Assembly: GCA_015661825.1 (NCBI GenBank)
Contig: DQVI01000066.1
Location: 1-40,744, forward strand
DNA length: 40,744 bases
Reading direction: 5' to 3'
DNA from: Novosphingobium capsulatum
GTDB taxonomy: Bacteria > Pseudomonadota > Alphaproteobacteria > Sphingomonadales > Sphingomonadaceae
Below are positions 23,285 through 31,320 of the stretch, in pieces. Numbering within the stretch: position 1 is the first letter of the stretch; every line of letters starts with the position of its first letter. The notes below the pieces were generated by a model that was given only the letters and a program-made list of their open reading frames with translations, did no database searches and had not been told where the DNA came from. The position numbers and the translations under genes are program-made.

Positions 23285-23857
23285 ATGAAAATCGGTTACG
23301 CCCGCGTATCGACCGCCGAGCAGAACCTGGACCTCCAGCGTGATGCGCTGAAGGCTGCCGGCTGCGAGAAGGTCATCACCGACAAGGCCTCCGGGGCGAC
23401 TGCCGCTCGCCCTGGATTGGAAAAGGTGAAGGAGCTGCTTCGCGCCGGCGACACACTGGTGGTCTGGCGCCTCGACAGGCTCGGCCGCTCGCTCCGTGAT
23501 CTGATCGGATGGATGACCTACCTCGACGAGGAAAAGGTCGGGCTGCTGAGCCTGCACGAGGCGATCGACACGACCACCACGTCGGGCAAGCTTACCTTCC
23601 ACCTGTTCGGGGCATTGGCGGAGTTCGAGCGCAACCTGATCCGCGAGCGGACCCAGGCCGGTCTCACCGCAGCCCGCGCTCGCGGCAAGAAGGGTGGCCG
23701 GCCGGCCGCACTCGGCAAGGACAAGCGCGACCTGCCCGTCAGGCTCTACCACGAGAACACGATGCCGATCGCCAAGATTTGCTCGATGCTCGGCATCTCC
23801 AAGCCAAAACTCTACGCCTATGTGCGATCGGCCGAGACCAAGCCGGTAGCCGCGTAG
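23285..23857 (+). CDS. Serine resolvase of the second transposon
   Basis: A 190-residue resolvase/invertase: catalytic domain opening MKIGYARVSTAEQ with nucleophile S9, the RLDRLGRSLRDLI and FAEFERNLIRERTQAG-like helices, and a C-terminal HTH (PIAKICSMLGISKPKLYAYV). It resolves cointegrates made during replicative transposition. It is divergent from the transposase gene; the 113-bp gap should contain the res site and both promoters, but I could not pick out res subsites. No clear ribosome site precedes the ATG. It is similar to, but shorter than, the recombinase at 2922. Confidence 0.88.
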   Translation: MKIGYARVSTAEQNLDLQRDALKAAGCEKVITDKASGATAARPGLEKVKELLRAGDTLVVWRLDRLGRSLRDLIGWMTYLDEEKVGLLSLHEAIDTTTTSGKLTFHLFGALAEFERNLIRERTQAGLTAARARGKKGGRPAALGKDKRDLPVRLYHENTMPIAKICSMLGISKPKLYAYVRSAETKPVAA

Positions 23858-23868
23858 CGACGCTCGCC

Positions 23869-23914
23869 GACAAATAGCGCGATCAGAATGCCGCCACTTA
23901 GCGCGAGCGTTTAC
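23869..23914 (-). repeat. Right inverted repeat of the second transposon
   Basis: Reverse complement of the left repeat with two mismatches. It lies 11 bp after the resolvase stop. Beyond it, up to 24146, I see no gene or strong signal. Confidence 0.9.
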
Positions 23915-24146
23915 ACCGTTCGCGGTCCCGATCGGCCCAGCGTCCCCCGGAACCGTTCGTTATCGGGAAGGCATCTAAGCGGTCTGCACCATCCTTCATC
24001 TAAAGTTCTCCAAGCGCTTCTGAGGATTTTCGGGCGCACCAAAAGCACTTGCTCCTCCAGTGGCTGGAGCATGTAACCGCAATTTGCTCTCCTGCGGACG
24101 GGGGGCTGGAGGTGGCTTTTTGACGGCCCGTGTTGAAGCAATCGGT

Positions 24147-25349
24147 ATGTCTCGACGCTCATTAGTGGCGCGGCTGGTGGCCTGTGGAACCGGCTTGGTG
24201 CTCGGTTCTCCAACGCTCGCGCGACAGACTTCCCGGTCTGCGGGCTCGTGGAACTTCGGTGCGGCTCACCTCGAATGGGAGCCGCTGGAAGTCGGCACGG
24301 GTGATACCCTCCTTGTTTCGGCACAAGTGCGCGGAGTGCCGGTGCGGGCGGTGCTCGACAGTGGCAGCGGCGCGTCGATCATGAGCACGGCGCTCGCGGC
24401 GAAGCTCGGCTTGAACGATGGTGAGCGGCGCATGATTAGCGGGCTGAGCGCCAAGGCCCCGGTGCTGCTGGTCCGCGACATCGACGTACAGCTCGCCCGC
24501 GAAACCCGTCGCTTACCCTTTGCCGTCGTTGGTGATCTGAGTTCAGTGTCGGCGGCCTTCGGACGACCGATCGATATCCTCCTCGGTGCCGATATGTTCA
24601 CGGGTAGCTGCATCGCGCTCGATTTCGCGAAAAGGCGTATGGCGGTCGTCAAGTCAGGCACGTTTCTCGCCGGTCCCGACTGGCGCGCTGTCGCGCTCGG
24701 GCGCGGTGCCAAGCAGGAGCTGTTCATTCGAGCTTCCGTCTCGGGTTTGCCTCCCGTGCCCTTGATGATCGATCTTGGCAGCTCGGCCGCGCTGATGCTC
24801 TCGTCGGCCTATGCCCGCGATCAAGGGCTGTTGAACGGGAAGCTCGTCTCGACCGCGGCGATCGGCGGCGTCGATGGTGTGCGTATCAACGATGCTTTCA
24901 CGATCCAGAACATCAACATCGAAGGGCTTGGCGTCTCGAACGTCCCCACACTCGGGATGAGAGCTTGGCTCTCCACCAGCACGGTTGGCAATGTCGGCCT
25001 ACCGCTGATCGCTCAATTCGACGTGGTGTTCGACGTGACCGCCGGATTCGTGTGGCTCCGGCCACTCGGTCCTCGTCGTCGCCTGCCGATGCTGAAGGAC
25101 CGTAGCGGCCTTGGCCTCGCAGCCTCACCAACGGCGCTCACCGTTGTTCATGTGGCGGCGAACAGTCCCGCGGAAAAGGCTGGCTGGGCGGTCGGCGACC
25201 GGATCGTGGCGGTGAACGGCCATTCGATCGATGCGAACTATACGCGTGGGGAGCTCTGGCAAGTGCGCTCCCGGCCTGCTGGCACCCTCGTAAAGCTGAC
25301 GATGGCCTCGGGTGATGTGCGCGAGCTCAGGCTGGCCGATTATTATTGA
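24147..25349 (+). CDS. Secreted retropepsin-like aspartic protease with PDZ domain
   Basis: A 400-residue protein from the ATG at 24147, which opens a signal peptide (MSRRSLVARLVACGTGLVLG, possibly Tat-like). There are two aspartic-protease-like lobes. The first has AVLDSGSGASIM with D71 (a DSG variant of the usual DTG); the second has PLMIDLGSSAALML, where Gly is displaced, so it may be structural only. A PDZ domain follows (about 320-390, with LTVVHVAANSPAEKAGWAVGDRIVAVNG). Such fusions are common in sphingomonads, but their substrates are mostly unknown. A longer GTG frame from 24060 adds 29 residues without signal character. It ends near the convergent merR-like gene. Confidence 0.75.
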   Translation: MSRRSLVARLVACGTGLVLGSPTLARQTSRSAGSWNFGAAHLEWEPLEVGTGDTLLVSAQVRGVPVRAVLDSGSGASIMSTALAAKLGLNDGERRMISGLSAKAPVLLVRDIDVQLARETRRLPFAVVGDLSSVSAAFGRPIDILLGADMFTGSCIALDFAKRRMAVVKSGTFLAGPDWRAVALGRGAKQELFIRASVSGLPPVPLMIDLGSSAALMLSSAYARDQGLLNGKLVSTAAIGGVDGVRINDAFTIQNINIEGLGVSNVPTLGMRAWLSTSTVGNVGLPLIAQFDVVFDVTAGFVWLRPLGPRRRLPMLKDRSGLGLAASPTALTVVHVAANSPAEKAGWAVGDRIVAVNGHSIDANYTRGELWQVRSRPAGTLVKLTMASGDVRELRLADYY

Positions 25350-25762
25350 TCGGCTTGAGGGTGGCCTTTGCCGATCGCCTTCATGATCCGACAATCGGCC
25401 ATGCGCGCCTTGGTGCAGCTCTGGCTGAGCATTGCCAACTCATCCCGCAACACCGCGAGTTGCGCCAGTCTCTCCTCCACATCCTTGAGGTGCTGAGCAG
25501 CGATAGCTGAGGCGGCACCACAATCCTGGTCCGGGTTCTGCGCCAGCCCCATCAACGAACGGATCTCGTCGACGGAGAAGCCAAGCCGGCGACCGTTGCG
25601 GATGAAGTGCAAACGCTCAATGTCACTGGCATCGTAGGTTCTGCGACCCGACGCCGTGCGAGGGGCGGATCGGAGCAACCCGATCGACTCATAAAAGCGG
25701 ATCGTCGTCACCTTCGTCGAGGTCTCGCTGGCGAGCTGCCCAATCATCACCGGCTTCATCAT
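25343..25762 (-). CDS. MerR-family metal-responsive regulator (CadR/PbrR/ZntR type)
   Basis: A 139-residue MerR regulator. The winged HTH (about 4-70) has TTIRFYESIGLL and SGRRTYDASDIERLHFIR, and a dimerisation helix follows. Cysteines C81 (DQDCGAAS), C116 and C124 (SCTKARMADC) lie where CadR, PbrR and ZntR bind Cd, Pb or Zn. MerR proteins twist a promoter with a long spacer to activate it when metal binds. It is divergent from the CDF transporter gene, with such a promoter (25800-25830) in the 75-bp gap. I chose the ATG at 25762 (next codon also ATG) with an AGGA site upstream. A much longer frame to 26578 is antisense to other genes and rejected. Confidence 0.87.
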   Translation of the reverse strand: MMKPVMIGQLASETSTKVTTIRFYESIGLLRSAPRTASGRRTYDASDIERLHFIRNGRRLGFSVDEIRSLMGLAQNPDQDCGAASAIAAQHLKDVEERLAQLAVLRDELAMLSQSCTKARMADCRIMKAIGKGHPQADQ

Positions 25763-25799
25763 GCCATCCTTGCTTATGCGAACGTGTCGCACATTTCGC

Positions 25800-25830
25800 T
25801 TGCTTCTACAGCGACTGGAGGTGGTAAGGA
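25800..25830 (+). promoter_or_regulatory. MerR-controlled promoter with 19-bp spacer
   Basis: TTGCTT (25800-25805) and TAAGGA (25825-25830) are 19 bases apart, the overlong spacing that MerR-type regulators correct. The spacer holds an imperfect dyad, CTACAG-CGA-CTGGAG, which resembles Zn/Cd/Pb operators in position and form. The transporter ATG lies only 7 bases after the -10, so the transcript may be leaderless or use another start. Confidence 0.6.
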
Positions 25831-25837
25831 AGGCCGC

Positions 25838-26464
25838 ATGAATGCTTCTACCGAAAGCTGCGGGTGCCACGGGGAGCCCGCGCGCGCGCAAACCGATCCG
25901 GCCTATCGCCGTGCGCTGCTGACCGTCGTGGTGCTCAACCTCGGCTTCGGAGTCGCCGAGCTGTTCGGCGGGTTCATCGCCGATAGCCAAGCGCTGAAAG
26001 CGGATTCCCTCGATTTTCTCGGGGACGGGTCGATCAGCCTTATCGGTCTTCTCGCGCTTGCCTGGTCCGCACGGGCGAGGGCAAAGGTCGCGCTGACGCA
26101 GGGGTTGTTTCTCGGTGCGCTTGGCGTGGGCGTAATCGGTTTCGCGATTTGGCGCGCCCTGAACGCAACCGCGCCCGATGCCGAACTGATGGGCACAATC
26201 GGCGTTGTCGCGCTCGCGATCAATGTCGTGTCCGCCTTGGTGCTTGCGCGTTTCCGGGAAGGGGACGCCAATGTTCGCGCGATCTGGCTGTTCAGCCGCA
26301 ACGACGCGCTCGCCAACGTGGCGGTGATCGCCGCGGCCGGTCTGGTGGCGTGGACAGGAAGCGCCTGGCCGGACCTCGCCGTCGCCGGCCTCATCGCCCT
26401 CCTGTTCCTCCACTCCGCTTATGAAATCGTCACTGGCGCTCGGCGCGAATTGGGAGAGCGGTAG
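25838..26464 (+). CDS. Cation diffusion facilitator transporter
   Basis: A 208-residue membrane protein with about six helices, CDF family. A Cys/His-rich start (SCGCHGE) may bind metal. The metal site of helix 2 is replaced by an acidic version (ADSLDFLGDGS, D56/D59/D63), and helix 5 carries SRNDALANVAVI with a conserved Asp. It lacks the long C-terminal cytoplasmic domain of ZitB/CzcD. It exports divalent cations such as Zn, Cd or Co from the cytoplasm in exchange for protons. It is first in the operon under the MerR promoter, and its stop shares a base with the next start (TAGTG). Substrate is inferred from the regulator. Confidence 0.85.
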   Translation: MNASTESCGCHGEPARAQTDPAYRRALLTVVVLNLGFGVAELFGGFIADSQALKADSLDFLGDGSISLIGLLALAWSARARAKVALTQGLFLGALGVGVIGFAIWRALNATAPDAELMGTIGVVALAINVVSALVLARFREGDANVRAIWLFSRNDALANVAVIAAAGLVAWTGSAWPDLAVAGLIALLFLHSAYEIVTGARRELGER

Positions 26465-28431
26465 TGCGTCTGCTCGCGTTGATCCGGGCAATGCTCTCGT
26501 TGCGGCTGCTCTCCGCGCTCGCGGCGCTGCTGATCCCTGCTGCGGCAATCGCCGAACCCGGCGACGTGCAAACCGCATGGCGGCTGCTCGACTATATGGC
26601 CGTCGATTATGGCGGCGCGGTCGCCAACGGTCGGATCAAGAGCACGTCGGAATATGCCGAGATGACGGAGTTCGCCGCGTCGGTCTCGACACGGCTTCAG
26701 GGCCTGCCGGCGAAGCCGGAGCGTCAAGCCCTCATCCAGCGGGCTGCCAACCTCCAGGCGGTGATCGCGGAAAAGGGACCGACTGAACAGGTGGCAACAT
26801 TGGCGCACGGGCTCGCGGCCGATCTGTTGCGCGCCTACCCGGTGCCGCTCGCGCCCGATAAGGCTCCGAACCTCGTCTCCAGCGATGCACTGTTCCGACA
26901 ATCCTGCGCGTCCTGCCACGGGATGACGGGCAACGGCCGTGGCCCTGACGCCGCCAAGCTCGCTACGCCCCCGATTGCTTTCACCGATGCCGAGCGCGCG
27001 CGCCAGCGCAGCGTGTTCGCGCTCTATCAGGTGGTGACGCAAGGCATCGACGGGACCGCGATGCAGAGCTTCGCCGATCTGCCCAACGATCAGCGCTGGG
27101 CGTTAGCATTCCGAGCCGGGAGCTTCGCCTTCACGGATGCGCAGGCGCGCGAAGGCGAGCGGCTTTGGAAATCCGACCCGACCCTTCGCCGGCGCATTCC
27201 GGACCTGAAAACCCTGGTCGCGCTCACCCCGGCCGCGCTCGGCGCGGCGATCGGCGACGCCAAGGCTGACCCAGTGCTCGCGTTCCTGCGTCGTCATCCC
27301 GAACAGGTGATACAACAGGCTCCCGGCTCGCTCGCGGTCGCCCGCGCCAAACTCGCCGAAAGCGTGGCGGCTGCGCGGCGCGGCGATGCGCGCATGGCGA
27401 AAGAGCTGGCGCTGTCGGCCTATCTCGATGGGTTCGAGCCGATCGAGCCAACACTCACCGCGCGCGACGCGACGCTGATGGGTCGAATCGAGGGCGCGAT
27501 GGGGGAGTTCCGCGCCTCGATCGACCGGGGCGCGTCGCCCGATGATCTCGCGGAGAAGGTCGCAGTACTGGGCGGCCTTTTCGACGATGCGGAAGCGGCG
27601 CTCGCGCCTGATGCCGCCACCGAAGCGTCCACGTTCCTGGGCGCGTTCACGATCCTGCTGCGTGAAGGGCTCGAAGCCCTGCTCATCGTTGTCGCCATGA
27701 TCGCGTTCCTGCGTAAAGCCGAGCGCGGCGAGGCGCTGCGGTACGTGCATGGCGGCTGGGTCAGCGCGATCATCGCGGGCGGGATCACCTGGGCGGTCGC
27801 CACCTATGCGATCGGGATCAGCGGTGCGAGCCGGGAGCTGACGGAAGGGTTTGGCTCGCTGTTCGCCGCGGTCGTGCTGCTCTCGGTCGGGATTTGGATG
27901 CACGGCAAGGCGCAGGCCGATCAGTGGCAGCGCTATATTCGCGAGAAGATGTCGCGGGCGCTCTCGGGCGGGTCGGGCTGGTTCCTGTTCGGGCTGGCGT
28001 TCGTCGTAGTTTATCGCGAGGTCTTCGAGACGATCCTGTTCTATGCCGCGCTTTCGGCGCAAGGTGACAACGGGATGCTTCTCGCGGGGGCCGGGTCGGC
28101 GATTGGACTGCTCAGCCTGATCGCTTGGGCCATGCTTCGCTACAGTCGCAAGCTGCCGATCGCGCAGTTCTTCCGCTATAGCTCCTGGCTCATGGCGGTC
28201 CTGACCGTCGTGCTGGCGGGTAAAGGCGTCGCCGCGCTCCAGGAAGCCGGCCTTATCAACATCGCACCGCTCGCGGACGTGCCACGGCTGTCGATGCTCG
28301 GCGTGTTTCCCACTTGGCAATCGGTGCTGGCGCAACTCCTGATGGCGGTCGCCATTGCGGTCGGGTTCGCCTGGAACGGGCGCGACCGATCCCGCTCGGG
28401 TTCCGGCTCAGTGACCCTTGGTTCGAATTAG
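26464..28431 (+). CDS. Cytochrome c-FTR1 permease fusion (PbrT-like metal uptake)
   Basis: A 655-residue protein. A signal-like segment (about 11-30) is followed by a periplasmic domain with a c-type heme motif CASCH (148-152), a helical linker, and a C-terminal FTR1 iron-permease domain (about 395-645). The FTR1 part has REGLE (400-404) and REVFE (518-522), the two acidic metal-transfer motifs. The same cytochrome-FTR1 fusion is the lead transporter PbrT of Cupriavidus metallidurans, also under a MerR regulator. It overlaps the CDF gene by one base (GTG start in TAGTG). It could move Fe, Pb or another divalent ion; why a permease sits in an export operon is unclear. Confidence 0.85.
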   Translation: MRLLALIRAMLSLRLLSALAALLIPAAAIAEPGDVQTAWRLLDYMAVDYGGAVANGRIKSTSEYAEMTEFAASVSTRLQGLPAKPERQALIQRAANLQAVIAEKGPTEQVATLAHGLAADLLRAYPVPLAPDKAPNLVSSDALFRQSCASCHGMTGNGRGPDAAKLATPPIAFTDAERARQRSVFALYQVVTQGIDGTAMQSFADLPNDQRWALAFRAGSFAFTDAQAREGERLWKSDPTLRRRIPDLKTLVALTPAALGAAIGDAKADPVLAFLRRHPEQVIQQAPGSLAVARAKLAESVAAARRGDARMAKELALSAYLDGFEPIEPTLTARDATLMGRIEGAMGEFRASIDRGASPDDLAEKVAVLGGLFDDAEAALAPDAATEASTFLGAFTILLREGLEALLIVVAMIAFLRKAERGEALRYVHGGWVSAIIAGGITWAVATYAIGISGASRELTEGFGSLFAAVVLLSVGIWMHGKAQADQWQRYIREKMSRALSGGSGWFLFGLAFVVVYREVFETILFYAALSAQGDNGMLLAGAGSAIGLLSLIAWAMLRYSRKLPIAQFFRYSSWLMAVLTVVLAGKGVAALQEAGLINIAPLADVPRLSMLGVFPTWQSVLAQLLMAVAIAVGFAWNGRDRSRSGSGSVTLGSN

Positions 28432-28471
28432 TGCAATGACATGAAAACCCTTCCGTGATAGAGGCAAGCTA

Positions 28472-28801
28472 GTGCGAGCCTTTTTGCCTTTCCTGACATG
28501 CCTGATGCTGGTCCTGACCAGCTTCTCCGGCATGGCCCATGCCGCCGATCTGGCGGGGGGAAGCATCGCGGGCGTTGAGTTCACGGTCCATACCGCCGGT
28601 GACATCGATCAGGTGCCATCGGACTCGGACAAGAATGTCCCGCATCATCACAATTATTGTCACGGACACGACGTCGGCGCGCCTGCGCGCACGACGATGG
28701 AATATACCCCCGTCCTCACAGTGCCCAAGCCGACAATCTCCACCTCTGCGCCGCTCGATGGCCGCACTGGCATGGTTCATTTGAGGCCCCCTCAAGCCTG
28801 A
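28472..28801 (+). CDS. Small exported His-rich protein, CzcI-like
   Basis: A 109-residue protein with a signal peptide (about 1-24, ending MAHAADL) and a short, metal-binding-looking segment HHHNYCHGHD (about 58-67). It has no enzyme domain. Its place directly before an outer membrane factor gene and a czcBA pair matches CzcI, a small periplasmic regulator or chaperone of Czc systems, but the sequence itself is too short and variable to be sure. It uses a GTG start at 28472 after an AGGC-type ribosome site, 40 bp from the FTR1 gene. A hairpin follows it. Confidence 0.6.
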   Translation: MRAFLPFLTCLMLVLTSFSGMAHAADLAGGSIAGVEFTVHTAGDIDQVPSDSDKNVPHHHNYCHGHDVGAPARTTMEYTPVLTVPKPTISTSAPLDGRTGMVHLRPPQA

Positions 28802-28811
28802 CGTCCGATTT

Positions 28812-28831
28812 GGGCGCGCGTTGGCGCGCCC
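28812..28831 (+). terminator. Strong GC hairpin between the CzcI-like and czcC genes
   Basis: GGGCGCGC (28812-28819), loop GTTG, GCGCGCCC (28824-28831), then CTTT. A perfect 8-bp stem with a very short T tract could be a partial terminator or an RNA-stabilising hairpin that tunes downstream expression. The start at 28862 follows it. Confidence 0.5.
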
Positions 28832-28861
28832 CTTTCGATCATCGTCAGGAGTTTCATTTAT

Positions 28862-30139
28862 ATGCATCGTATCCTCGCGGCCATGCTGGCCGCAGCGTCG
28901 TGCGCCACTATGGCGCATGCGCAGGTCGGACCGTCCGCGCCTTCTGCGCAGGACGCGCCGGTCTACACGCTTGACCAAGCGGTCAGTGCAGCGGGCGGTT
29001 CGGCCCCTGCTGCCGAAGCGGCGACAGCCGCGATCGATGCGGCCCGTGCGGGCCGCACGGTCGCCGGACTGCGGCCCAACCCGGTTGTCCAGGGCCAGGT
29101 CGAGAACGTCATGGGCTCGGGGCCGTATCGTGGGGTCCGCAGCGCGGAATCCACGGTCGGCTTTGCAATCCCGATCGAGCTAGGCGGCAAGCGCGGCGCC
29201 CGCGTCGCGGTCGCCAACGCGCAATTGTCCCGGGCCGAGATTCAGGCCGCGATCATCGCGGCGGACGTCCGGCTTCAGGTGACACAGCTCTATGTCGAGG
29301 CGGTCGCGGCCGATCGACGGGTGGCGACGGCACGCGACCAGGCCCGGATTGCCAGCGACGCGCTGCGCGCCGCGAGTGTCCGCGTGCAGGCGGGGCGTGC
29401 CTCCCCGCTCGAACAACAGCGTGCTGACGTCGCTCGGATCAATGCTGATGCCAATGTCGAGCGGCAGGTACGTTTGGCGGAAGCGGCGCGAGCCAATCTG
29501 GCGCGCCGGATCGGTCGGCCGATCGACGGCGCGCTCGATGACACGCTGCTCGATCGGCTTCCGGGTACAAACGTCTACGGCCCGGTGGCGCCGGTCGATA
29601 CGACCGGCACCTTGGCGTTGGCGGCTGCGAACGCGGATTTCTCCATCGCAGAAGCTGGTGTGCGGCTCGCGCGCGCCAATCGCGTGCCTGACCTCAATGT
29701 CGGTCCTGCGATCCGCCGCCTGGAAGCCACCAACGACATGGCGGCGGTGTTCACCGTGTCGATTCCGATCCCGGTGTTCAACAATGGTCGCGCGGCGATC
29801 GCACAGGCGACCGCGCAGCGGACCCAGGCGGATGCGCAGCGCCGCGTGACCGCGCTCGACATCGAACAGGCGATCACGGACGCGCAGGCGCAGGCGGCCA
29901 ATGCCGCAACGACGGCTCGTGCGGCGTCGGGGCCAGCGCTCGCGGCTGCCCAGGAGGCCGCCCGCATCGCACGGATCGGCTATCGCGAAGGCAAATTCGG
30001 CCAGCTCGAATTGCTCGATGCGGAACGCACACTCGCCGACACGCGGGTCGCCGCGATCGACGCGCTCGCCAACTACCAGAATGCCCGCGCGCAAGTGGAG
30101 CGACTGACCGCTCGTGCGCCCAATGGGGGGAATCAGTGA
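28862..30139 (+). CDS. czcC: CzcC-like outer membrane factor (TolC family)
   Basis: A 425-residue exported protein: signal peptide about 1-20 (cut near AHAQV), then two TolC/OEP repeats rich in long coiled-coil helices (Ala/Arg/Gln runs around 75-220 and 245-420). Conserved spots are GLRPNPVVQGQVENV, GFAIPIELGGKR and FTVSIPIPVFNNGRAAIAQA. It forms the trimeric outer membrane channel of a metal efflux pump with CzcB and CzcA. Its stop overlaps the CzcB start (TGATG). No lipobox is present. Confidence 0.88.
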   Translation: MHRILAAMLAAASCATMAHAQVGPSAPSAQDAPVYTLDQAVSAAGGSAPAAEAATAAIDAARAGRTVAGLRPNPVVQGQVENVMGSGPYRGVRSAESTVGFAIPIELGGKRGARVAVANAQLSRAEIQAAIIAADVRLQVTQLYVEAVAADRRVATARDQARIASDALRAASVRVQAGRASPLEQQRADVARINADANVERQVRLAEAARANLARRIGRPIDGALDDTLLDRLPGTNVYGPVAPVDTTGTLALAAANADFSIAEAGVRLARANRVPDLNVGPAIRRLEATNDMAAVFTVSIPIPVFNNGRAAIAQATAQRTQADAQRRVTALDIEQAITDAQAQAANAATTARAASGPALAAAQEAARIARIGYREGKFGQLELLDAERTLADTRVAAIDALANYQNARAQVERLTARAPNGGNQ

Positions 30140-31317
30140 TGAAGAGCTTTTATCTCGCGGGCGCGGCGTCGCTCGCCCTGCTCTTGGCTGCCTGCGGCGG
30201 CAAGGATGGCGGAAACGAGGCAACTGCCGAAGGCGCAGCTGCCAATGAGACGGCAGCGGGCACGGAAAAGGGCGGTGCTGAAGGCGGTCATGCCGGTGAA
30301 GGCGTCGTCACATTGGGTGCCGACCAGATCGCCACAGCGGGCGTCCAGGTCGGACGGCCGATCATCGGCGGGGCCGGGACGATCGAGCTGCCCGCGATCA
30401 TCGAGGGCGACCCACAGGGAACGCAGGTCGTCTCGGCCGCAATTGCGGGACGCGTGGTCGCGCTCACCCGTAACCTCGGCCAATCGGTCGGACGCGGCCA
30501 GACCATTGCGGTCATCGAAAGCCGCGAGGCGGCGCAGATCAAGGGCGAGGTCGAGGCGGCGCGGGCGCGGCTTCAGCTCGCTAATTCGAACCTCGCGCGC
30601 GAACAGCGGCTGTTCGCGCAGAGAGTCTCCCCTGAACAGGATCTGATCGCCGCCCGCACAGCGGCGACGGAGGCGCGGATCGCCCTGACGCAGGCGCAGA
30701 GCATGGTTTCGGCGGCGGGTGTCGGCGGCGGCGGGCTCAACCGGCTCGGCATTGCCGCGCCGATCTCGGGCCAGATCATTGCGCGCCCCGTGACGCTGGG
30801 ACAAACGGTCGCGGCGGATGCCGAACTCTATCGCATCGCCAACCTGAGCCAGGTGTCGATCGCGCTTAATCTCAAGCCCGAGGATGCGGGCCGGGTGCGT
30901 CCCGGCAATACGGTGCTGGTGAAGGCGGCAGGCCGTCAGGCGACCGCCCGCGTGACCTTCGTGTCGCCGGCGCTTGATCCGCAGACGCGGCTCGTGCCTG
31001 CGCTCGCCACCCTCGACAATCGCGGTGGCGAATGGCGGGTCGGCGAGCCTGTGACGGCAGCCGTGCAGCTCACGGGCAGCGGCGGGAGCGGGGCGGTCCG
31101 CGTGCCGACGACGGCGGTCCAGAGTTTCGAGGGCAAGTCGGTCGTGTTCGTGCGCACGCCCACCGGCTTCAAGGCGACCCCGGTCCAGCTCGGCGATGCG
31201 TCGGGCGACACGGTGATCGTCCGGTCGGGCCTGACCGGCAACGAACAGATCGCCACCACCGGAAGTTTCACGCTCAAGGCCGAGATCGGCAAGGGCGAAG
31301 CGAGCCACGAGGATTAA
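30139..31317 (+). CDS. czcB: CzcB-like membrane fusion lipoprotein
   Basis: A 392-residue periplasmic adaptor. A lipobox LLLAAC gives a modified C19, followed by a low-complexity Gly/Glu/Ala linker (20-55) with GGAEGGHAGEG. The lipoyl/barrel-sandwich halves (AAIAGRVVALTRNLGQSVGRGQ and RLGIAAPISGQIIARPVTLGQTV) are separated by a coiled-coil hairpin (about 135-200). A beta-barrel and a membrane-proximal domain follow. It links the inner membrane pump CzcA to CzcC. I chose the ATG at 30139, which shares a base with the czcC stop; a GTG three bases earlier is possible. The gap to czcA is 3 bases. Confidence 0.9.
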   Translation: MKSFYLAGAASLALLLAACGGKDGGNEATAEGAAANETAAGTEKGGAEGGHAGEGVVTLGADQIATAGVQVGRPIIGGAGTIELPAIIEGDPQGTQVVSAAIAGRVVALTRNLGQSVGRGQTIAVIESREAAQIKGEVEAARARLQLANSNLAREQRLFAQRVSPEQDLIAARTAATEARIALTQAQSMVSAAGVGGGGLNRLGIAAPISGQIIARPVTLGQTVAADAELYRIANLSQVSIALNLKPEDAGRVRPGNTVLVKAAGRQATARVTFVSPALDPQTRLVPALATLDNRGGEWRVGEPVTAAVQLTGSGGSGAVRVPTTAVQSFEGKSVVFVRTPTGFKATPVQLGDASGDTVIVRSGLTGNEQIATTGSFTLKAEIGKGEASHED

Positions 31318-31320
31318 GCC

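Larger units (their letters stand above)
20844..23914. mobile_element. Second transposon: DDE transposase, AAA ATPase and resolvase
   Basis: A 3,071-bp unit bounded by 46-bp inverted repeats (20844-20889 and 23869-23914) that differ at only two positions. Each begins GTAAACGCTCGCGCTAA and ends ATCGCGCTATTTGTC. It encodes a Mu/IS481-like transposase, an overlapping AAA ATPase and a divergent serine resolvase, the minimal TniA/TniB/resolvase layout. I found no target duplication next to the repeats, so the true ends could lie slightly further out, or the flanks were later rearranged. It has no passenger genes and no relation in end sequence to the larger transposon. Confidence 0.82.

Noticed and set aside
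20839..23920. Target duplication of the second transposon
   Set aside because: Flanks on both sides (CCTGC on the left, ACCGT on the right, and shifts by a few bases) do not match, so none is reported.
25763..26578. Long upstream extension of the MerR-family gene
   Set aside because: It is antisense to the CDF and FTR1 genes and not MerR-like; the family start is at 25762.
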